NCBI GenBank assembly: GCA_964516435.1
Contig: CAZEZP010000092.1
Location: 1-64,000 of the forward strand
Direction of reading: 5' to 3'
Length of the DNA: 64,000 nucleotides
DNA from: HGW-17 sp964516435
Lineage (GTDB): Bacteria > Myxococcota_A > Polyangia > HGW-17
Part shown: in pieces, positions 1 to 8,267 of the stretch
Numbering within the stretch: position 1 is the stretch's first letter
Layout: each line of letters begins with the position of its first letter
Program-made: the position numbers and the translations under genes
Notes under the pieces: model-generated
The model's database searches: none
What the model was told of the DNA's origin: nothing
The model's input: the letters and a program-made list of their open reading frames with translations, nothing else

Positions 1-60
1 TTTTTTCCGGACAAACAGGGGTCAATCGCAGGGTTTGCCCGGATCCAGACGGATGTTGCC

Positions 61-792
61 TCAGGCGAAGAAGACGGAGATATCGAGAGTGCAGTTCGAG
101 TTGCAGACCAGCGTTCCGCCGGGAAATCCTTCGGTTTCGCAGGTTTTCCCGCCAAAAAGGGTTCCATCGCAGGGTTCGCCGGGATCCAGGCGGCTGTTGC
201 CGCAGGCGAAGAAGCCGGAGGTATCGAGCGCGCAGTTCGAGTTGCAGACCAGCGTTCCGCCGGGAAATCCTTCGGTTTCGCAGGAGGAGAAGCCGAGATC
301 CTCGGCATCGCAGGCTTCGCCGGCTTCCTTCACGCCGTTTCCGCAGGAGGGGCCGGTGCCGGTGCAGTTCGTGGTGGAAAAGGACTGGCAGTCGGAATTG
401 CAGGCCAGCGTTCCGCCGTCGAAGCCCTGCGTGATGCAGGTCTGGCCCCCGAGATCCTCGCCATCGCAGGTTTCGCCGGCTTCCTTCACGCCGTTTCCGC
501 AGGAAGGGCCGGTGCCGGTGCAGTTCGTGGTGGAAAAGGACTGGCAGTCGGAACTGCAGGCCAGCGTTCCGCCGTCGAAGCCCTGCGTGATGCAGGTCTG
601 GCCCCCGAGATCCTCGCCATCGCAGGTTTCGCCGGCTTCCTTCACGCCGTTTCCGCAGATTGCGGGCGTTTCCCGATTGGGCAGACCGGAAGTATCGAAT
701 GTGCAGGCGATGGGAAATCCTGCCGCCGCGACAATGGAAAGAAGAAAGAAGGCCGATGTCTTCAACCGGGGGGAGAGGGTCTGCTTCATCAT
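61..792 (-). CDS. Cys-rich tandem-repeat lipoprotein with a decaying 3' end
   Basis: This is a 243-residue exported protein. A hydrophobic leader ends in FPIAC at about residue 30, which is a relaxed lipobox, so it is probably a lipoprotein. The mature part is a chain of Cys-rich units of the type CGNGVKEAGETCDGEDLGG followed by TCxTxGFxGGTLxC. These are common in surface proteins of Myxococcota-like bacteria and their function is not known. I prefer the ATG at 792 because GAGG lies about 7 bases upstream; an in-frame GTG at 816 also exists. The reading frame stops at a TGA (61-63) exactly where the previous unit has Cys in FFACGN. Beyond it, bases 1-60 still encode a recognisable unit (GNIRLDPGKPCD) before another TGA. 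The C-terminus therefore looks recently truncated. Confidence 0.75.
   Translation of the reverse strand: MMKQTLSPRLKTSAFFLLSIVAAAGFPIACTFDTSGLPNRETPAICGNGVKEAGETCDGEDLGGQTCITQGFDGGTLACSSDCQSFSTTNCTGTGPSCGNGVKEAGETCDGEDLGGQTCITQGFDGGTLACNSDCQSFSTTNCTGTGPSCGNGVKEAGEACDAEDLGFSSCETEGFPGGTLVCNSNCALDTSGFFACGNSRLDPGEPCDGTLFGGKTCETEGFPGGTLVCNSNCTLDISVFFA
321..632 (-). repeat. Two 156-bp tandem copies in the Cys-rich gene
   Basis: Bases 321-476 and 477-632 are direct repeats of 156 bp (52 codons), differing at two positions by my reading, and flanked by partial copies. A second, shorter near-identity links about 84-145 with 225-286. The period equals one Cys-rich protein unit, and the near-identity at DNA level implies recent duplication or homogenisation. 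Confidence 0.85.
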
Positions 793-1012
793 GGCCGCGC
801 CTCGAATCCGTTTCACGACGGACGAAAAACCATAGCAAAAAAAACGTTTTCATCAAGACGGCGTTGCATTCCATGGATGTGGCGCCGCCATGCGGATTCT
901 TTCGCGCCGGCCAAGGCATGCGCGCCTGCGCGACCGGAAATGGAGCCGCCTGTCGCTGCCGTCGCTGGTTCCGGAAGGCCTGGATGCTTCGCGGTTATCA
1001 TAACGCATTGCG

Positions 1013-3430
1013 TCATTGTGTCAGCAGATCGCCCACGGAGGTGGCGTCGCCGGCACCGCCGGGCTCCAGGCCGGGAGGCGGCAGTTCCGGCAGGGGCGGT
1101 TCGGTGCCTTCCAGGAAATATTCGGTCACGCGTTTGGGCGCGCCCGGCAGGACGGCCTGCCCCGTGTCCGGGTCGATTTCGCGCGTGACGATGCCGGGCG
1201 GAATGAAGAAGTCAGATTTTTTGTAATATGCGTGCGCGCGCTCCATGATCCGGACGAAGATCGGAACCGCGGCCCGTCCGCCTTCCTCCCGCTTTCCCAG
1301 AGGGCGGGAATCGTCGTGGCCGATCCACACGCCGCACAGGATTTCAGGCGAAAACCCGATGAACCATGCATCCCGGTTGCCGTTGGTGGTGCCAGTCTTG
1401 CCCGCCACGGGAAAACGCAGGGATGCGGCGCGTTTTCCCGTGCCGTCGGTGACGACCGTGCGCAGAAGCGACGTGGTCAGCCAGGCGGACGCCGGATCCA
1501 TAACCCGCCGGTAGGGCTCCCGCTGCACGGGCTTCCCGTCGACGGACAGGATCCACTGCACGGGCATGGCCAGCCCGCCGGAAGCGAACACGCCATAGGC
1601 GTTGACCATGTCGATCAGCCGCACCTCGGAGGACCCGAGGGCCAGGCTCAAATCCTTGCGCAGGATGGTGGATATGCCCGCGTTGCGGGCGAATTCCACG
1701 GTTTCGTCCAGGCCCGCTGTCTGCAGCACCTGGACGGCTACGGTGTTGAGCGACAGGTTCAGGGCCCTGCGCAGCGTCACTTCGCCTTGGAAATCATGGC
1801 CGCTGCGGGGAACCCACTTCTGGTACACCTCGGGGTCGTCGCGCAGGATGGAAGCCGGGGTGAGCTTGCGGTTCATGAGTGCTACCGCGTAGAAGAACGG
1901 TTTGAACGAGGATCCCGGCTGTCGCAGCGCATCCAGGGCGCGATTGAAATCGCCAGCCGTGTAGGCGTCGCCGCCCACCACGGCCAGCACCTGGCGCGTG
2001 GGTACGTGCAGCACGACGACGGCCCCCTGGGGGCCCAGTTCCGCCCGCAGGCGCCGCGGCGCCTGTGGCACCCGGCTGTCGCCCGGCAGCAGGCGCACGC
2101 GGAATACGTGGCCTTCCCGGATGAAAGGCTTCGACCGGGTTTGCATCTTCGTTTTCTTTTTTTCGCCCTTCCTGGCTTCCGGTTCCTTTTCGGGCATGCC
2201 CCACTGGTACCCGTCCGGATAATAGCGGTCCATGCCTTCCACGACGACGCCGATCTCTGAACCGAGGTCCACGAGCAGCCGGTCCCCGTCGCGGCCCTTG
2301 ACCACTCCCTCGTAGAGGTGGCCTTCCTGGAGCGGACGGGAGGCGAGTTTCTTCAGATGCGCTTTCATCGCGGCATCCGGGAGGAACTGCAGTTTCGTGA
2401 CCTCCTGCCGTTCATCGAGTTCGCGCAGACCCTGCAGGAGCGCTTCCCGCGCGGCTTTCTGGATGCGCACGTCGATGGTGGCGGCCACTTCGCGGCCAGC
2501 AGCCTCCTCCAGAAGTCGCGCATATTTTTCCTGGATGTGCGTGACGGCTTCCGGAGATGACCCGGCATCCGTTTCCTCGGGTTCGCCGGTCAGCAGGGGC
2601 GCGGTGTCGGCGGCATCGAAATCCTGCTGGCTGATGAATCCGTTGCGCAGCATCTGGGAGAGCACGTAGTGGCGCCGGTCCCTGGCGCGTTGGGGATGCC
2701 GGATCGGGGAGTTGATCTCGGGGCCCTGCGGCAATCCCGCCAGCAGCGCGGCTTCGGCCAGCGTCACCTCGGCCACGGGTTTGCGGAAATAGAAGCGGGA
2801 AGCTTCCTCTATGCCATAGCGTCCATGTCCAAAATAAATTTCATTCAGGTAAATCCATAGAATCTGTTCCTTGGTCAGCACGCTTTCCAGCCGACGCGCC
2901 AGGATCACTTCCTGGAACTTGCGGCGGAGACTGCGCTCGGGCGAAAGCAGCAGACCCTTGACCACCTGCTGGGTGATGGTGGATCCGCCCTGCCGGTAGC
3001 GTCCGGAAAGGAGGTTCACCCAGAATGCCCGCACCATGCCGAGGTAATTGAGCCCTTCATGGCGGAAGAACATGGCGTCTTCCGCGGCCAGCACCGCTTG
3101 CACCACCATTTTGGGAATTTGCTCGTACGGCACGACGGTGCGTCGTTGCTTGCCCACGATGGCCAGCAGGTGGCCGTTGCGATCCACCAGCCGCACGCTC
3201 TGCTGCGGCTGGTAGTTGCGCAGTTTTTCCACCGAAGGCAACTCGGCCCCGTAAGAGAAGTAGAAGAAGAGCAGGGAGAGTCCCAGCGCCGCCAGGGCGC
3301 CGGCCGCGAACAATCCGCCCACGAGCCAGAGCGCGATCCGCTTCCAGGGACGGCCTTTCGTCCGGCTGCTCCCCTTGCCGCGCGCGGCGGCCCGCGTCCT
3401 TTTTTTCCACCACAGGGAAATTTTCTGCAT
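1013..3430 (-). CDS. Class A penicillin-binding protein (PBP1A type)
   Basis: This is a bifunctional peptidoglycan glycosyltransferase/DD-transpeptidase of about 805 residues, anchored in the inner membrane and acting in the periplasm on lipid II and nascent glycan strands. A basic N-terminus precedes one TM segment (about residues 30-55). The GT51 domain shows EDAMFFRHEG (about 116) and GGSTITQQ (about 150). The transpeptidase domain shows the catalytic SSFK (about 508), SLN (about 562) and KTGT (about 678) motifs. I start at the ATG at 3430 (MQKISLWWKK), because the 30 residues upstream in frame are atypical for the family and precede the expected cytoplasmic tail. A charged insert (EKEPEARKGEKKKTK) sits between the two domains. 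The upstream neighbour on the same strand is the OprB-like porin, about 135 bp away. Confidence 0.93.
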   Translation of the reverse strand: MQKISLWWKKRTRAAARGKGSSRTKGRPWKRIALWLVGGLFAAGALAALGLSLLFFYFSYGAELPSVEKLRNYQPQQSVRLVDRNGHLLAIVGKQRRTVVPYEQIPKMVVQAVLAAEDAMFFRHEGLNYLGMVRAFWVNLLSGRYRQGGSTITQQVVKGLLLSPERSLRRKFQEVILARRLESVLTKEQILWIYLNEIYFGHGRYGIEEASRFYFRKPVAEVTLAEAALLAGLPQGPEINSPIRHPQRARDRRHYVLSQMLRNGFISQQDFDAADTAPLLTGEPEETDAGSSPEAVTHIQEKYARLLEEAAGREVAATIDVRIQKAAREALLQGLRELDERQEVTKLQFLPDAAMKAHLKKLASRPLQEGHLYEGVVKGRDGDRLLVDLGSEIGVVVEGMDRYYPDGYQWGMPEKEPEARKGEKKKTKMQTRSKPFIREGHVFRVRLLPGDSRVPQAPRRLRAELGPQGAVVVLHVPTRQVLAVVGGDAYTAGDFNRALDALRQPGSSFKPFFYAVALMNRKLTPASILRDDPEVYQKWVPRSGHDFQGEVTLRRALNLSLNTVAVQVLQTAGLDETVEFARNAGISTILRKDLSLALGSSEVRLIDMVNAYGVFASGGLAMPVQWILSVDGKPVQREPYRRVMDPASAWLTTSLLRTVVTDGTGKRAASLRFPVAGKTGTTNGNRDAWFIGFSPEILCGVWIGHDDSRPLGKREEGGRAAVPIFVRIMERAHAYYKKSDFFIPPGIVTREIDPDTGQAVLPGAPKRVTEYFLEGTEPPLPELPPPGLEPGGAGDATSVGDLLTQ

Positions 3431-3566
3431 GAAACGCACGATGCACCTATTTATGTGCAAAAAACCTTGCACCCGTTTCGCGCCCTGGATGCAATACCGC
3501 ATTTTTCCGCCGGGCGTCAAAAGAATCCGCGGCCGCCCGTTTCCGGAATCTTCGCCAGTCCCTGCG

Positions 3567-4739
3567 TCAGAATATGATGCGCAGCCGGATGCCGCCCGCC
3601 ATCCGGATCCAGGCGTCTTCGCCCGGATTCCAGCGTCGGTTCCACTGGAAATCCAGCGTCAGGAACACGTGGTCGTCGAATCCGATGGAATACTGGATTT
3701 CCGCGTGCAGTTCCCGGGTGGAAGCGTTTTCTTCCAAATCCTTTTCCGCCGCCGGGGTGGGTTGCATTCGGACATGGCCCAGCGCAAGCCCGAGATGATC
3801 CCGGGGACGCCCCGGAATTTCCGAAATGCGCAGGCCTGCCGAAGCAGCTTGCTGCACGGGAAGGACTTCGGAGGTGACATGGCCGAAACGTCCGAAGAGC
3901 GTGAAATGCCGTCCTAGGCGCTGATCCAAGGAAAGGCTCAAACCCCCGGAAAGCGAAGTCGTTTCCTCTGGTTTCGGGTTCTCGTCTTCACGGCCCCATA
4001 CCAGGATCCGGTAATTGGCTTCGGGCAGGAAGGGCGGGCGCCAATGGGCTTCGAAGAGCGCCATGCCGCAGGAAAAGGCATCGTTCCACGAGCCGCTGGC
4101 ATCGGCGAGTCCAAACGCGGCAGATAGGGATGAAAGAATGTTTCCCTGGAGCACCAGGGCTGGTCCATGCTCCAGAGGCCATGGGATTGCCGGGCTGTTG
4201 ACGAAGGCGCTGGAAAGAAACTGCCGGTATTCGTCGTTGGCGGCCTCGTTGGCGTCGAAGATGCCGGCGAGGTCGATCTTTCCTACGCGCAGCAGCCATT
4301 TCTTGTTATAAAAAATATGCTCATACCAGCCTTCCGAGTGCAGCATCCCCGGATGATCCACGACGGCGTGGTTGAATCGGGAAACCGTCTCCACTGTTCC
4401 GTCCGGTCCGGCCCCCGTTCCCGTCTCGAGTACGAGGACGAACCGCCCGTTCCCATGTACGCTACGGGCAAGTCGGACGTCCATGGTACACACCGTGAAC
4501 GGATCCGGTTCGGGGTCATGGTTGATACCCGTTTTCAGGAATTGCATCACGAATGTGGCTCCTCCTTCCATTTCCCACGGGGAACTGGATGTCGGTCCGC
4601 CGGAAGCCGCCGATGGCTCTGGCGCCGGACTTCCGGCAACCGTGGCATTTCCGGAAGTCGGATCGATTTTGGAATTCGCGCTGGCAATGCCTGCACCCAT
4701 GCATGCAAACAGGGAAAAGAGAAGGATTCGGCCGGGCAT
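3567..4739 (-). CDS. OprB-like carbohydrate-selective porin family protein
   Basis: This is a 390-residue predicted outer-membrane beta-barrel. A signal peptide (about residues 1-21, ending ASA) is followed by a low-complexity Ser/Pro/Gly stretch and then the barrel. Residues about 150-190 contain the family's characteristic GKIDLAGIFDANEAANDEYRQF-like segment (Gly-Lys-x-Asp, then Phe-Asp-x-Asn, then Asn-Asp, then Gln-Phe), and the last residue is Phe, as expected for a BAM substrate. OprB relatives form channels for sugars or other small solutes; the substrate here cannot be read from the sequence. The promoter at 4781-4809 carries a palindrome resembling a DtxR-family metal-repressor site, so metal-responsive expression is possible. 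Confidence 0.8.
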   Translation of the reverse strand: MPGRILLFSLFACMGAGIASANSKIDPTSGNATVAGSPAPEPSAASGGPTSSSPWEMEGGATFVMQFLKTGINHDPEPDPFTVCTMDVRLARSVHGNGRFVLVLETGTGAGPDGTVETVSRFNHAVVDHPGMLHSEGWYEHIFYNKKWLLRVGKIDLAGIFDANEAANDEYRQFLSSAFVNSPAIPWPLEHGPALVLQGNILSSLSAAFGLADASGSWNDAFSCGMALFEAHWRPPFLPEANYRILVWGREDENPKPEETTSLSGGLSLSLDQRLGRHFTLFGRFGHVTSEVLPVQQAASAGLRISEIPGRPRDHLGLALGHVRMQPTPAAEKDLEENASTRELHAEIQYSIGFDDHVFLTLDFQWNRRWNPGEDAWIRMAGGIRLRIIF

Positions 4740-4780
4740 GTCTGATTCCGCTTCGCCCCACCTTGTTGGTGAGGCAAATA

Positions 4781-4809
4781 AAGTTAGGAATACCTAAAAA
4801 TTTTGTCAA
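4781..4809 (-). promoter_or_regulatory. Sigma-70-type promoter of the porin gene
   Basis: On the minus strand, TTGACA (4804-4809) and TAACTT (4781-4786) are separated by 17 bp. They lie about 45 bp upstream of the porin start codon. Confidence 0.7.
4784..4797. promoter_or_regulatory. Palindrome TTAGG-AATA-CCTAA inside the porin promoter
   Basis: This is a perfect 5-bp inverted repeat with a 4-base centre, overlapping the -10 box and spacer. TTAGG...CCTAA half-sites are typical of DtxR/IdeR-type iron or manganese repressor boxes. The regulator itself is not in this window. Confidence 0.5.
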
Positions 4810-4854
4810 GAAGAAATATGGGCGGGGCTTTTGCAGCGCGCCCGGAAAAACAGC

Positions 4855-4883
4855 TTGACGCGAAAGCCGGGCGAACCTAGAAA
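4855..4883 (+). promoter_or_regulatory. Promoter of the HIT / ABC-ATPase / nitroreductase operon
   Basis: TTGACG (4855-4860) and TAGAAA (4878-4883) are separated by 17 bp. They precede the HIT gene start by about 80 bp. Confidence 0.6.
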
Positions 4884-4962
4884 TGATTGTCGAAAAAAAC
4901 CTTGCGTGATGCGGGTTTTTCGACAGGATGCCGCAAGTCCCATATGGTGGGCGGGAGGTTTC

Positions 4963-5310
4963 ATGAATCCGGATTGCATTTTCTGCAAGATCGTCGCGGG
5001 CACCATTCCCAGCCAGAAAGTCCACGAAACCGAGAACGTGCTGGCGTTCAAGGACATTTCCCCCTGCGCCCCCGTGCACTACCTGCTCATTCCCAAGAAG
5101 CACATTCCGTCGCTGCTGGAGATGCAGACGGAGGACGGCCCCATCATGGCCGAACTCCTGCAGGTGGCCAGGCACCTGGGCGAAACCGTGCCCGAGTTGA
5201 ACCGCAATTTCCGCCTGGCCGTGTCCACGGGACCCGATGCGGGGCAAGTCATCATGCATGTCCATTTCCACATGATTGGCGGGCGCAAGTTGAACTGGCC
5301 GCCGGGCTGA
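4963..5310 (+). CDS. HIT-family nucleotide-binding hydrolase (HINT type)
   Basis: This is a 115-residue histidine-triad protein. The N-terminal CIFCKIVAGTIPSQKV and the C-terminal catalytic HVHFH triad are clear. HINT proteins hydrolyse AMP-lysine and other nucleoside phosphoramidates in the cytoplasm. The start at 4963 is set by GGGAGG about 5 bases upstream. The stop is followed after 3 bases by the ATG of the ABC ATPase, so this is the first gene of a three-gene operon. Longer in-frame openings upstream lack a ribosome-binding site and family similarity. Confidence 0.92.
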   Translation: MNPDCIFCKIVAGTIPSQKVHETENVLAFKDISPCAPVHYLLIPKKHIPSLLEMQTEDGPIMAELLQVARHLGETVPELNRNFRLAVSTGPDAGQVIMHVHFHMIGGRKLNWPPG

Positions 5311-5313
5311 CGC

Positions 5314-6237
5314 ATGGAAAGCGCGCCCATCCTGGAAATCGAGGGTCTCGAAATCACGGCTCCCGCCGGCGTCGTGGTGCGGGACGTGAGCCTGCGTGTG
5401 CACGCGGGGGAAATCCTGTGCGTGGTAGGCGAATCGGGCTGTGGAAAGTCGCTCACGGCCCTGTCCGTGCTGGATTTGCTGCCATCCGGGCTCTCCTGTA
5501 CCCGCGGGACGTTTCGCTTCCAGGGACGCGACATGTCCGCGCCGTCGGAGCGCCGAGCCCTGCGGGGCCGGGGAGCGGGCATGATCTTCCAGGAGCCGGC
5601 GACGGCGCTCAACCCGGTGTACACGGTCGGTTTCCAGATCCGGGAGATGCTTTCCGGACTCTCCCGCGCCGAACGAAAGGAGCGCACGGCGCAGTTGCTG
5701 CGCATGGTGGGGCTGGAACCATCGGTGGCCGAACGCCACCCACACGAACTTTCAGGCGGCATGAAGCAGCGCGCCATGATGGCCATCGCGCTGGCGGGAA
5801 ACCCGCCGCTTTTGCTGTGCGACGAGCCCACGACGGCGCTGGACCCCACGGTGGGTGCGGCGATCCTGTCCCAGTTGCGGGACCTGGCCGGGCGCGGCCT
5901 GGCCGTGGTGCTCATCACGCATGATTTCCACGCGGTTCGGCGCATGCCGGGCCGGATGAGCGTGCTGTATGCCGGCGTGGTGGCGGAGGAGGGGCCCATC
6001 GCGGATGTGATGGCACAGCCGCGCCATCCGTATGCCCGCGCCCTCATCGATGCCCTGCCGCAGGCCGGAAAGCCGCCGCGGCCCATCGCTGGACAGGTGC
6101 CGCCGCCAGGACGGCGCCCCCCCGGATGCCCATTCTTCAACCGTTGCACGCGCGCCGTGCCCGCATGTGAAAACGTGTTGCCCCCGCCTGCGGGGGAGGA
6201 AGGACATTTCGTACGATGCCATCGGCCCCTTGCATGA
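5314..6237 (+). CDS. OppD/DppD-type ABC transporter ATP-binding protein
   Basis: This is a 307-residue ATPase of the oligopeptide/dipeptide/nickel importer class. It has Walker A GESGCGKS (39-46), Q-loop FQE (about 92), signature LSGGMKQR (about 146), Walker B LLLCDEPT (about 167) and an H-loop in LITHDFH. The C-terminal oligo_HPY extension follows (HPYARAL, then a Cys-containing CPFFNRC). OppD subunits normally work with two permeases, an OppF-like ATPase and a binding protein. None of these is adjacent; the gene sits between a HIT hydrolase and a nitroreductase. Partners may be encoded elsewhere. The stop overlaps the next start as ATGA. Confidence 0.88.
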   Translation: MESAPILEIEGLEITAPAGVVVRDVSLRVHAGEILCVVGESGCGKSLTALSVLDLLPSGLSCTRGTFRFQGRDMSAPSERRALRGRGAGMIFQEPATALNPVYTVGFQIREMLSGLSRAERKERTAQLLRMVGLEPSVAERHPHELSGGMKQRAMMAIALAGNPPLLLCDEPTTALDPTVGAAILSQLRDLAGRGLAVVLITHDFHAVRRMPGRMSVLYAGVVAEEGPIADVMAQPRHPYARALIDALPQAGKPPRPIAGQVPPPGRRPPGCPFFNRCTRAVPACENVLPPPAGEEGHFVRCHRPLA

Positions 6238-6782
6238 ATCCCGTCATCGAAACCATTCTCGCCCGCGCCAGCGTTCGCCAGTACGCGGGGCGGCCGCCAT
6301 CCCTCGGGCAGTTGGAAACCCTCGTGCGGGCGGGCATGGCAGCGCCGTCCGCAGTGGATCGCCGTCCGTGGGAGTTCATCGTGGTGACGGATTCCGGCCT
6401 GCTCGAACGACTGCGCGATCGACTGCCTCACTGCAAGATGGTGGCGCAGGCGGGATCGGCCATCGTGGTCGTGGGCGATCGCCTGCGCCAACACCGTGGA
6501 TTCGAACTGGACTACTGGATCATGGACTGCAGCGCAGCTGTGCAGAACATCCTGCTGGCCGCATCTTCCCTGGGGCTGGGCGCCGTATGGACGGCCGCCC
6601 ATCCGGACCCCCAGCGCGTGGCGGCCGTGCGTGAAATCCTGGGCATTTCCGGGGATCATCTCGTGCCGCTGGCCGTGATTCCCGTGGGAATTCCCGCTGG
6701 CGAGACCGGGGCCAAGGACAAGTGGGATCCCGCCCGCGTCCATTTCAACCGTTTCGGCGAGCCCTTCCCGGCCGATCCGTGA
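6234..6782 (+). CDS. Nitroreductase-family FMN oxidoreductase
   Basis: This is a 182-residue, probably FMN-binding enzyme of the nitroreductase superfamily, acting in the cytoplasm with NAD(P)H on an unidentified acceptor. RASVRQYAGRPPS near the N-terminus matches the family's R-S-x-R-x-F/Y FMN-phosphate motif; APSAVDRRPWEFIVV and NILLAASSLGLGAVW are further family signatures. The ATG at 6234 overlaps the ABC ATPase stop (ATGA), implying translational coupling. It is the last gene of the operon. Confidence 0.88.
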   Translation: MNPVIETILARASVRQYAGRPPSLGQLETLVRAGMAAPSAVDRRPWEFIVVTDSGLLERLRDRLPHCKMVAQAGSAIVVVGDRLRQHRGFELDYWIMDCSAAVQNILLAASSLGLGAVWTAAHPDPQRVAAVREILGISGDHLVPLAVIPVGIPAGETGAKDKWDPARVHFNRFGEPFPADP

Positions 6783-6821
6783 AGGGCGGGCAGGGTTTTT
6801 TCCGGTTTCCGTCGTTTGAGA

Positions 6822-6849
6822 TTGACAAAAATTCACGATTCGATACAAA
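6822..6849 (+). promoter_or_regulatory. Promoter of the OFA-family MFS gene
   Basis: TTGACA (6822-6827) and TACAAA (6844-6849) have a 16-bp spacer. AAAGGAG at about 6893-6899 is the ribosome-binding site for the ATG at 6906. Confidence 0.55.
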
Positions 6850-6905
6850 GCAGGCAGCTCGAAATCCCGTTTCTTTACGGTGATTTTTTCACAAAGGAGT
6901 CGAAT

Positions 6906-8108
6906 ATGGAAGAAGCCGAACGGATCAAGAAGGGCTGGATCGTGACACTGGCCGGCACCGGCATCAACCTGGCGCTGGGCGTGCTCTACTCCTGGAGCGT
7001 CATTTCGAAGGAAATTCCCAAGGAATGGGGCTGGAACGAAGCCGACAAGGCGTGGCCCTACACGGTGGCCTGCCTGGTATTCGCGCTGATGATGGTCCCC
7101 GCCGGCCGTTTGCAGGACAAACTTTCCCCGCGGATCACGGCCACCATCGGCGGCCTGCTCATCGGGACGGGTCTGATTCTGGCCAGTTTCTTCAATTCGG
7201 TGCTCATGTACATCCTCACCTTCGGCGTGGTGGCCGGAGCCGGCATCGGCTTCGGTTATGCGGCCGCCACTCCGCCGGCCGTGAAATGGTTTCCGCCGGC
7301 CAAGACAGGCCTCGTCGCCGGCATCGTGGTGGCGGGCTTCGGTCTGGCCTCGGTGTACATCTCCCCGCTCGTGAAATATCTCATCAAGGCCAATGGCGTG
7401 CCTTCCACGCTCCTGATTCTCGGCATCGCGTTCCTGGTCGCCGTGGTGCTGCTCGCCCAGCTGCTGGTGAATCCTCCGCAGGCTTCCAGTTCCGGTGGCG
7501 CCAAGGCGGCGTCCTCCAATGACTTCCTGGTGAAGGAAGTGCTTTCCACGCCGCAGTTCTACCTGCTGTGGTTCATGTATGCGTTCAATGCGGGCGCAGG
7601 CCTGATGGTCATCGGGAAACTCGCCGCCGTCGTGAAGGCGCAGGCCGCCTACGAGGGCGGATTCATCCTGGTGGCGCTCCTGGCCATCGGCAACGCCGGT
7701 GGGCGCGTGGTGGCCGGCACGCTTTCGGACAAACTGGGCCGCATGCGCACGCTGCAGATTTTCGCGGCCGTGCAGATGCTCATGATGTTCCTGATGCCGC
7801 AGGTACACGCGGTAGCGCCCCTGGTGTTCATGGCCATCCTCATCGGAGCCTGCTATGGCGCCAACCTGGCCGTGTTCCCCTCGATCACCAAGGATTTCTT
7901 CGGTCTGAAGAATTTCGGCGTCAACTACGGCCTGGTGTTCACGGCCTGGGGCGTGGGCTCCATCATGGCCATGGTGTCCGGCATCATCAAGGACCGCACG
8001 GGCAAGTTCGACTATGCGTTCTATCTGGCCGGCGGCCTGCTGGTGCTTTCGATCCTCCTGACCTTCCTGGTGAAGAAGCCCGTCAAGAACGCCGCACCCG
8101 AAGCCTGA
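6906..8108 (+). CDS. MFS transporter, oxalate:formate antiporter (OFA) family
   Basis: This is a 400-residue inner-membrane transporter with about 12 hydrophobic segments. The N-terminal GWIVTLAGTGINLALGVLYSW stretch (shown here only in part) and the GIGFGYAAATPPAVKWFP segment are typical of the OFA subfamily. A hydrophilic central loop (SSSGGAKAASSNDF, about residues 197-210) separates the two six-helix halves. OFA members exchange small carboxylates such as oxalate/formate; the substrate cannot be assigned here. The start at 6906 has AAAGGAG at good spacing. The gene is monocistronic with its own promoter. Confidence 0.88.
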   Translation: MEEAERIKKGWIVTLAGTGINLALGVLYSWSVISKEIPKEWGWNEADKAWPYTVACLVFALMMVPAGRLQDKLSPRITATIGGLLIGTGLILASFFNSVLMYILTFGVVAGAGIGFGYAAATPPAVKWFPPAKTGLVAGIVVAGFGLASVYISPLVKYLIKANGVPSTLLILGIAFLVAVVLLAQLLVNPPQASSSGGAKAASSNDFLVKEVLSTPQFYLLWFMYAFNAGAGLMVIGKLAAVVKAQAAYEGGFILVALLAIGNAGGRVVAGTLSDKLGRMRTLQIFAAVQMLMMFLMPQVHAVAPLVFMAILIGACYGANLAVFPSITKDFFGLKNFGVNYGLVFTAWGVGSIMAMVSGIIKDRTGKFDYAFYLAGGLLVLSILLTFLVKKPVKNAAPEA

Positions 8109-8267
8109 AAAACTGCATTTTATTTATTTGAACTTTAACTTTTACCATTGGCCTACTGTTCGGATGGAGGCGGGTTTTGGCGTGGGGCCAGCGGCATCGG
8201 CCGTGGCGAATTCTTGCCAACCCGTATCGGAACTGCAATAGTGCAGCGGGCAAAAGGAGGGTTCCGC

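Noticed and set aside
61..63. TGA as a selenocysteine codon in the Cys-rich protein
   Set aside because: It sits where Cys is expected, but a second TGA follows 14 codons later in a drifting sequence, and no selenocysteine machinery or convincing downstream hairpin was seen.
817..1012. Possible small gene (67 codons, minus strand) between the Cys-rich lipoprotein and PBP1A
   Set aside because: No ribosome-binding site, no domain, and composition like the surrounding non-coding sequence.
5079..7808. A 909-codon open frame on the minus strand
   Set aside because: It is antisense to the HIT, OppD-type, nitroreductase and MFS genes and has low-complexity composition with no recognisable domain.
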